From positions 15,001-35,637 of the forward strand of contig JABIDL010000029.1 in NCBI GenBank assembly GCA_018651745.1: a stretch of DNA of 20,637 nucleotides. The letters are read 5' to 3'. This DNA is from Candidatus Neomarinimicrobiota bacterium (GTDB taxonomy: Bacteria > Fidelibacterota > Marinisomatia > Marinisomatales > TCS55). The position numbers and the translations under genes were made by a program. Below are positions 17,318-20,637 of the stretch, in pieces. Each line of letters opens with the position of its first letter. Within the stretch, counting starts at the first letter, position 1. Below the pieces are notes generated by a model. That model saw nothing but the letters and a program-made list of their open reading frames with translations, did no database searches and was not told the DNA's origin.

Positions 17318-18610
17318 TTAGGATCCTCTTTCAGTTGGGTTTTCACGGAGTGTTTTGGTTGGTACTTTCACTTCCTTAATCTTGGCAAATCCTCGGATAT
17401 AGTCTAGAATTTTCTTTTCCATCAGGTCATCTTCAATTCGGTGACGATTGCTGGGCTTTTTGTAGTATTGTTGCAATTCCTTCTTATGGTCTGGGTTCCG
17501 CTCGATAGCTTTAGCAAGATTTTGATCCAGTGCTTCCTTGGTGATTTCAAAATCCTGGTTCTGGATAAGCGCCTTCCGAATTAAATACCATTGTAAATTT
17601 CGTTCCGCAACCGGACGATATACTTCCCTGACTTTCTCCTCGTCCAATTCTCGCTTGGCTTCATTTTTCAGTTCGGTTACCATGTGCCCTAAATACGATT
17701 CGACCATAGATGGTGGATATTCTGTATTCACTTTTTCAATCAGCGCATCTGATAAGGAACGATCCAATTCTTCTTGGCTGCGGCGTTCATAATTTTCTTC
17801 GATTTTTTCCCGGATTTTCGTCTGAAATTTTTCAAGGCTTTCACAATCAGGGTCAATGCTTTTGGCAAATTCAAGATTGACCTCCGGCAATTTCTGACGT
17901 TCTACATTGAGTACTTTAAGTTCATACGGAGCAGTAATTCCATTGGCATCTGTCGGAACCGTCACGCGAATCAAGTCGTCCGCTTTGGCACCAAGTACTT
18001 TAGTTTCATTCTCACCAATGAATGGATCTTCGCCAACTTTTAAAAATCTTTGATCAAGTTTTTCACCGATAATTGGTAGTCCGGATTCGTCTAGTTTTTG
18101 GAAATCGGCGATGACAAAATCACCTTTCTTCGCACCATCTTCTACCGTATTCACTTCCATTTTTGATTTTCTAAATTCATCCATGGCAGCGGTCAAATCT
18201 TCTTCGTCCGGTTCGTACACCTTTTTTTCGACTTTAAGAGTGTGCTTTCGAAGCTTCGGCAGTTTAATAATTGGCTCCACTTCCGCTTTCGTAGTAAAAG
18301 ACAAAGGTTTTTCAAATCCAAATTCAATGTCCTCTACGGTTGCTCGATTTACCGGAACAATATTTTCCTGCTGAAGAGCTTTCAGATAAAAGTCATTCAA
18401 ATGGGAATCAATGAAGTGCGCCTCAATATCGCCCAGATACAAACTCATTAGTTTACTGACCGGTACCTTCCCGGGGCGGAATCCGGGCATTTTTATTTGC
18501 TTCCCAAACGAGCGTACTGCTTTATTAAAATCAGATTCCAACTCTTTCCAAGGAACTTGAATTTTGAGTTCCCGGGTAACACTGTTTGTGGATGATACTT
18601 TAATTTGCAT
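17318..18610 (-). CDS. tig: Trigger factor, ribosome-associated chaperone (430 aa)
   Basis: Binds near the ribosomal exit tunnel and holds nascent chains. The N-terminal ribosome-binding domain (1-~115) carries the signature MPGFRPGKVP, with the ribosome-contacting GFRPGK at 43-48. A middle PPIase/FKBP-like domain (~158-238) is recognisable ('GDFVIADFQ', 'KVLGAKADDLIRVTVP') but short and poorly conserved: the aromatic active-site positions and the loop equivalent to E. coli 'PEEYHAENLKGK' are not evident, so prolyl isomerase activity is doubtful. The helical C-terminal substrate-cradle domain (~240-430) is charged, with 'LPEVNLEFAKSID' marking its start. Length matches the family (E. coli 432). 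It is first in a tig-clpP-clpX run, the common bacterial order, with no spacing before clpP. The gap to the upstream membrane-protein gene is 41 bases. Confidence 0.94.
   Translation of the reverse strand: MQIKVSSTNSVTRELKIQVPWKELESDFNKAVRSFGKQIKMPGFRPGKVPVSKLMSLYLGDIEAHFIDSHLNDFYLKALQQENIVPVNRATVEDIEFGFEKPLSFTTKAEVEPIIKLPKLRKHTLKVEKKVYEPDEEDLTAAMDEFRKSKMEVNTVEDGAKKGDFVIADFQKLDESGLPIIGEKLDQRFLKVGEDPFIGENETKVLGAKADDLIRVTVPTDANGITAPYELKVLNVERQKLPEVNLEFAKSIDPDCESLEKFQTKIREKIEENYERRSQEELDRSLSDALIEKVNTEYPPSMVESYLGHMVTELKNEAKRELDEEKVREVYRPVAERNLQWYLIRKALIQNQDFEITKEALDQNLAKAIERNPDHKKELQQYYKKPSNRHRIEDDLMEKKILDYIRGFAKIKEVKVPTKTLRENPTERGS
17324..17329 (-). promoter_or_regulatory. Shine-Dalgarno site for clpP inside the end of tig
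   Basis: The minus strand reads AGAGGA, then six bases including the tig stop TAA, then the clpP ATG at 17315-17317. The site overlaps the last codons of tig and supports the clpP start and translational coupling. Confidence 0.6.
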
Positions 18611-18651
18611 AATTATCTTTCATAAAGGGCGGTGAATTTAAGAATAATCGC

Positions 18652-19305
18652 TTAAGGCGCTACACCATAATCCAAGATCAATTGACTTCCCCGATACATT
18701 ACTATCATTCCAACCATTTGAAAAACATGAAACAAATCGTTGTGATTGAAATGCTGATGCAATGAAAATCCGCTAACTTGCACGCCGGCGCCAATGAACA
18801 TAATAAAAATTCCCATTGCAACGTGTCCCGTGCCCGGACTACCGGAACCAAAATGACTATAAAGCATAATGGCAAATACGAATCCCATCGCCGGAGCGTA
18901 AAATTTAACAACATTCAAAAAAGAATCATCCTTTGATATTGTGAAAAGATATGCGCCGAGAAATACGATCGGGATCCAGCTAAGCCATCGGACCGCGTCA
19001 AAGGAAAAGCTATGATGAAAAGTGCCCATTAAAAAAAAGACGCTCGTAAATCCTACGGGAATGATTGTTGCTTTCCATAGTAATTGCTGAGTTTCGCCGG
19101 AAAAATGCGGACCCACTCCGTGAGAAACAGCACCCATAAATGCACCAATTGCCAGCGTAGTAAACGCCCAACCCCAATGCCAATGTATATTCAAAAAACG
19201 AATGCTGTGCCACGCTTGTAATTCGCGGGCGATGTACATCGCAAGGACGGCGATCATAAGATCAGTAACGACTGTCATGGGTTCGTAAATCAATGGTTTT
19301 GGCAT
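18652..19305 (-). CDS. Seven-helix integral membrane protein of unknown function (217 aa)
   Basis: Hydropathy by eye gives seven membrane segments, at about 11-30, 42-65, 76-98, 107-123, 134-151, 160-180 and 189-211. Conserved-looking polar residues sit at membrane edges: E8-P and T14-D15 near the start, S61-H62 at the end of segment 2, H97-H98 after segment 3, and a His-rich run before and in segment 7 (H183, H185, H188, H193, within 'HQHFNHNDLFHVFQ'). Seven helices with Ser/His near segment 2 and several His near segment 7 loosely recall the CREST hydrolase superfamily (alkaline ceramidases, PAQR receptors), or an uncharacterised family such as DUF6962; I cannot confirm either. It lies upstream of tig (41 bases) and could share its transcript. 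No clear Shine-Dalgarno sequence precedes the ATG. Confidence 0.8.
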   Translation of the reverse strand: MPKPLIYEPMTVVTDLMIAVLAMYIARELQAWHSIRFLNIHWHWGWAFTTLAIGAFMGAVSHGVGPHFSGETQQLLWKATIIPVGFTSVFFLMGTFHHSFSFDAVRWLSWIPIVFLGAYLFTISKDDSFLNVVKFYAPAMGFVFAIMLYSHFGSGSPGTGHVAMGIFIMFIGAGVQVSGFSLHQHFNHNDLFHVFQMVGMIVMYRGSQLILDYGVAP

Positions 19306-19373
19306 AGTTTTTAATTTTTAATGAAAAGGCCGCAATGACGCAAAGGGTAATGTTTTACTTTTCCTTTGTTAAG

Positions 19374-19496
19374 CAATTTTTTAGACCCCTTTGTGTTTCC
19401 GGGAAATTACTGGAATAGTCCATGCGGTCCCGTTTTCAGTCCAATTATCTTCTCCCCTGTCATAGGGGAGAATGAAAAAGGGGTTAAAATATATTG
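19374..19496. repeat. Dispersed palindromic repeat, copy C, with possible terminal inverted repeats
   Basis: Core TTCTCCCCT (19450-19458), loop GTCAT (19459-19463), AGGGGAGAA (19464-19472): a perfect 9-bp stem. The right end reads GAATGAAAAAGGGGTTAAAA, then TATATTG. About 70 bases to the left, CAATTTTTTAGACCCC (19374-19389) matches the reverse complement of that right end (CAATATATTTTAACCCC), suggesting a short element bounded by imperfect inverted repeats. The core palindrome is certain; the left boundary is an inference. It lies in the 222-base gap (19306-19527) between the deiminase and the membrane-protein gene, where no other gene is evident. It could shape the 3' end of the deiminase transcript, but no T-tract follows the stem. 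Confidence 0.55.
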
Positions 19497-19527
19497 AATG
19501 ATTTTGACTCAATTGTTCAAAGTGTTT

Positions 19528-20637
19528 TTACGGCCGCATGATATCCACAACCAACAGTGCAACATCGTAAATGGTAATTTCATTATCAGCATTGATATCA
19601 GCGATTTTGTCAAAGCAAAGTCCTCTAGATTCACCGGATGTTGCTTGGTCGGCTATTAAAAATACATCAAAAATATCAACCATTCCATCTTTGTTCACAT
19701 CGCCTGAAATCCAATCCGAACATATCGGAACCACCACGCCTTTTGCCGGAACCTTTATGGCTATACAATGAATTGCGCCGTTGGATGTAATAATGTCATT
19801 GCAATCAAATCCGATAGCTTCATATCCCGGCGCGATTGCTTCGTATTGATCCAAAACTTGTTGATCGGTGCTAAAGCCATACACCGGAACGAAAATCTTT
19901 TTATTTACAATCAGCGAATTAATGTAGGTATATGTAATACCTCCGGAATAGGGCGGCATGAGCATCCGCTCAATGGTGAAAGGCCGTCCGGCGCCGTTCG
20001 TTTCGGCAGCAAGTTGTGATGCCACGCTGTTCGTAATGGCATAATTATTCCCCGCGCCGGTAGAGGCAGACGTGTATTCGCCTACGATAATGGTTGTATC
20101 ATTTATAATTTTGACAAACATGTCCACATGTCCGGTACCATCCAGTTCCATGTGCGAAACCACAATCACTTTATGGACGCCAAAATAATTCAGCATGGTT
20201 TCTTCCAGCTCTGTCTGTGTGAGCGTTGGATCAAATCCTTCACTTCCATCAAAAATAATGTCCGACACAATAACAACGCCTTTTCCATCCAGTAGCATAT
20301 TACCGCCGGCTTGGGTCAAATCCGTTCCGAAAAAGTCCACATTATACAGCCCGGCGAATGCTTCCGGTATTGCGTCATCCAAAGGGCGCGGACGATTATA
20401 CACCAAATCAATCACGGCAAGATCTCCGAGCTCATCGTAAATCCACCACGGACCATAATCTCGAATCCAGACAGTATTTGATGGTAGAGATTCAAACGCA
20501 ATGTTGTTCATATTGACGCCGTTAGAAGTCAAAGTTGCAGAAACCGTAGTTGCTTCCGTTGATCCGTTTACAATCACCCATGCCGTATCTTCTTCCGCCA
20601 CTTCCTTAATGAGCTGGGTGAGAAGTGTTGGGAATCC
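19528..20637 (-). CDS. Secreted peptidylarginine/agmatine-deiminase-family enzyme with C-terminal dockerin (5' end missing)
   Basis: The frame is open to the right edge, so the visible 369 residues lack the true start; the GTG at 20599-20601 is only an internal candidate. Guanidino-group hydrolase motifs, numbered from the window edge: WIRDYGPWW (Asp60), 'AGGNMLLDGKGVV' (~110-122), 'GTGHVDMF' (His170, Asp172), 'YINSLIVN' (Asn240) and 'GAIHCIA' with the catalytic Cys291. These match in order and roughly in spacing the Asp-His-Asp-Asn-Cys set of Porphyromonas PPAD and agmatine deiminases. The last ~58 residues are a dockerin-type pair: DVNKDGMVDIFD and DINADNEITIYD, each a calcium-loop-plus-helix repeat. 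No T9SS tail is present. The reaction would convert arginine-type guanidinium to citrulline-type ureido groups, probably outside the cell given the dockerin. Whether the substrate is protein arginine or agmatine is open; a signal peptide would lie beyond the window. Confidence 0.85.
   Translation of the reverse strand, partial: GFPTLLTQLIKEVAEEDTAWVIVNGSTEATTVSATLTSNGVNMNNIAFESLPSNTVWIRDYGPWWIYDELGDLAVIDLVYNRPRPLDDAIPEAFAGLYNVDFFGTDLTQAGGNMLLDGKGVVIVSDIIFDGSEGFDPTLTQTELEETMLNYFGVHKVIVVSHMELDGTGHVDMFVKIINDTTIIVGEYTSASTGAGNNYAITNSVASQLAAETNGAGRPFTIERMLMPPYSGGITYTYINSLIVNKKIFVPVYGFSTDQQVLDQYEAIAPGYEAIGFDCNDIITSNGAIHCIAIKVPAKGVVVPICSDWISGDVNKDGMVDIFDVFLIADQATSGESRGLCFDKIADINADNEITIYDVALLVVDIMRP

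Noticed and set aside
19306-19373. Promoter or small RNA before the membrane-protein gene
   Set aside because: Weak -10/-35-like matches can be found in this AT-rich stretch, but none stands out, and no stable folded RNA or short open frame is evident.
20599-20601. GTG at 20601 as the start of the deiminase gene
   Set aside because: The frame stays open to the window edge, and starting here would leave no signal peptide and an incomplete N-terminal strand of the fold; the true start is probably outside.

Overview
The window reads as a chromosomal segment from an FCB-group bacterium, most likely Candidatus Marinimicrobia (SAR406/Neomarinimicrobiota) or a close relative. This is inferred from family content, since no rRNA or other marker gene is present. 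The evidence is several large exported proteins with 'NYPNPFNP'-type C-terminal sorting domains (type IX secretion, T9SS), a PorV/PorQ-family outer-membrane protein, a TonB-dependent receptor with an N-terminal carboxypeptidase-regulatory-like domain, a dockerin-tailed secreted enzyme and a tig-clpP-clpX cluster. The DNA is moderately AT-rich. All 12 recognised genes lie on the minus strand, so transcription runs from high to low coordinates. Coding density is high and no gap between genes exceeds about 225 bases.

In transcription order: (1) a secreted peptidylarginine/agmatine-deiminase-family enzyme with a C-terminal dockerin pair, 5' end outside the window (19528-20637). (2) A seven-helix membrane protein of unknown function (18652-19305). 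(3) tig-clpP-clpX, tightly packed with no gap or a 1-base overlap (15582-18610). (4) A probable four-gene envelope operon (4506-15483): TonB-dependent receptor, a 1319-residue exported protein, a PorV/PorQ-like protein and an 882-residue T9SS-tailed exported protein. (5) A 1003-residue T9SS-tailed HExxH metalloprotease (MXAN_6640-like) and a 354-residue T9SS-tailed protein (243-4377). (6) The first 59 codons of a further exported protein running off the left edge (1-177).

The cytoplasmic block (trigger factor, ClpP, ClpX) covers nascent-chain folding and regulated proteolysis. It is non-canonical in two ways: ClpX lacks the N-terminal zinc-binding domain, and ClpP has Asn where the catalytic-triad Asp normally sits. 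The rest is outer-membrane and extracellular. The receptor, giant exported protein and PorV-like protein look like one surface module, and the T9SS-tailed proteins next to it may be its cargo.

Intergenic DNA carries a dispersed palindromic repeat with core CCCCT-GTMAT-AGGGG and outer ACCCC/GGGGT arms: four clear copies in three gaps. Two copies sit in tandem directly in front of the PorV-like gene and artificially extend its reading frame. No tRNA, rRNA, CRISPR array, insertion sequence or transposase gene was seen.
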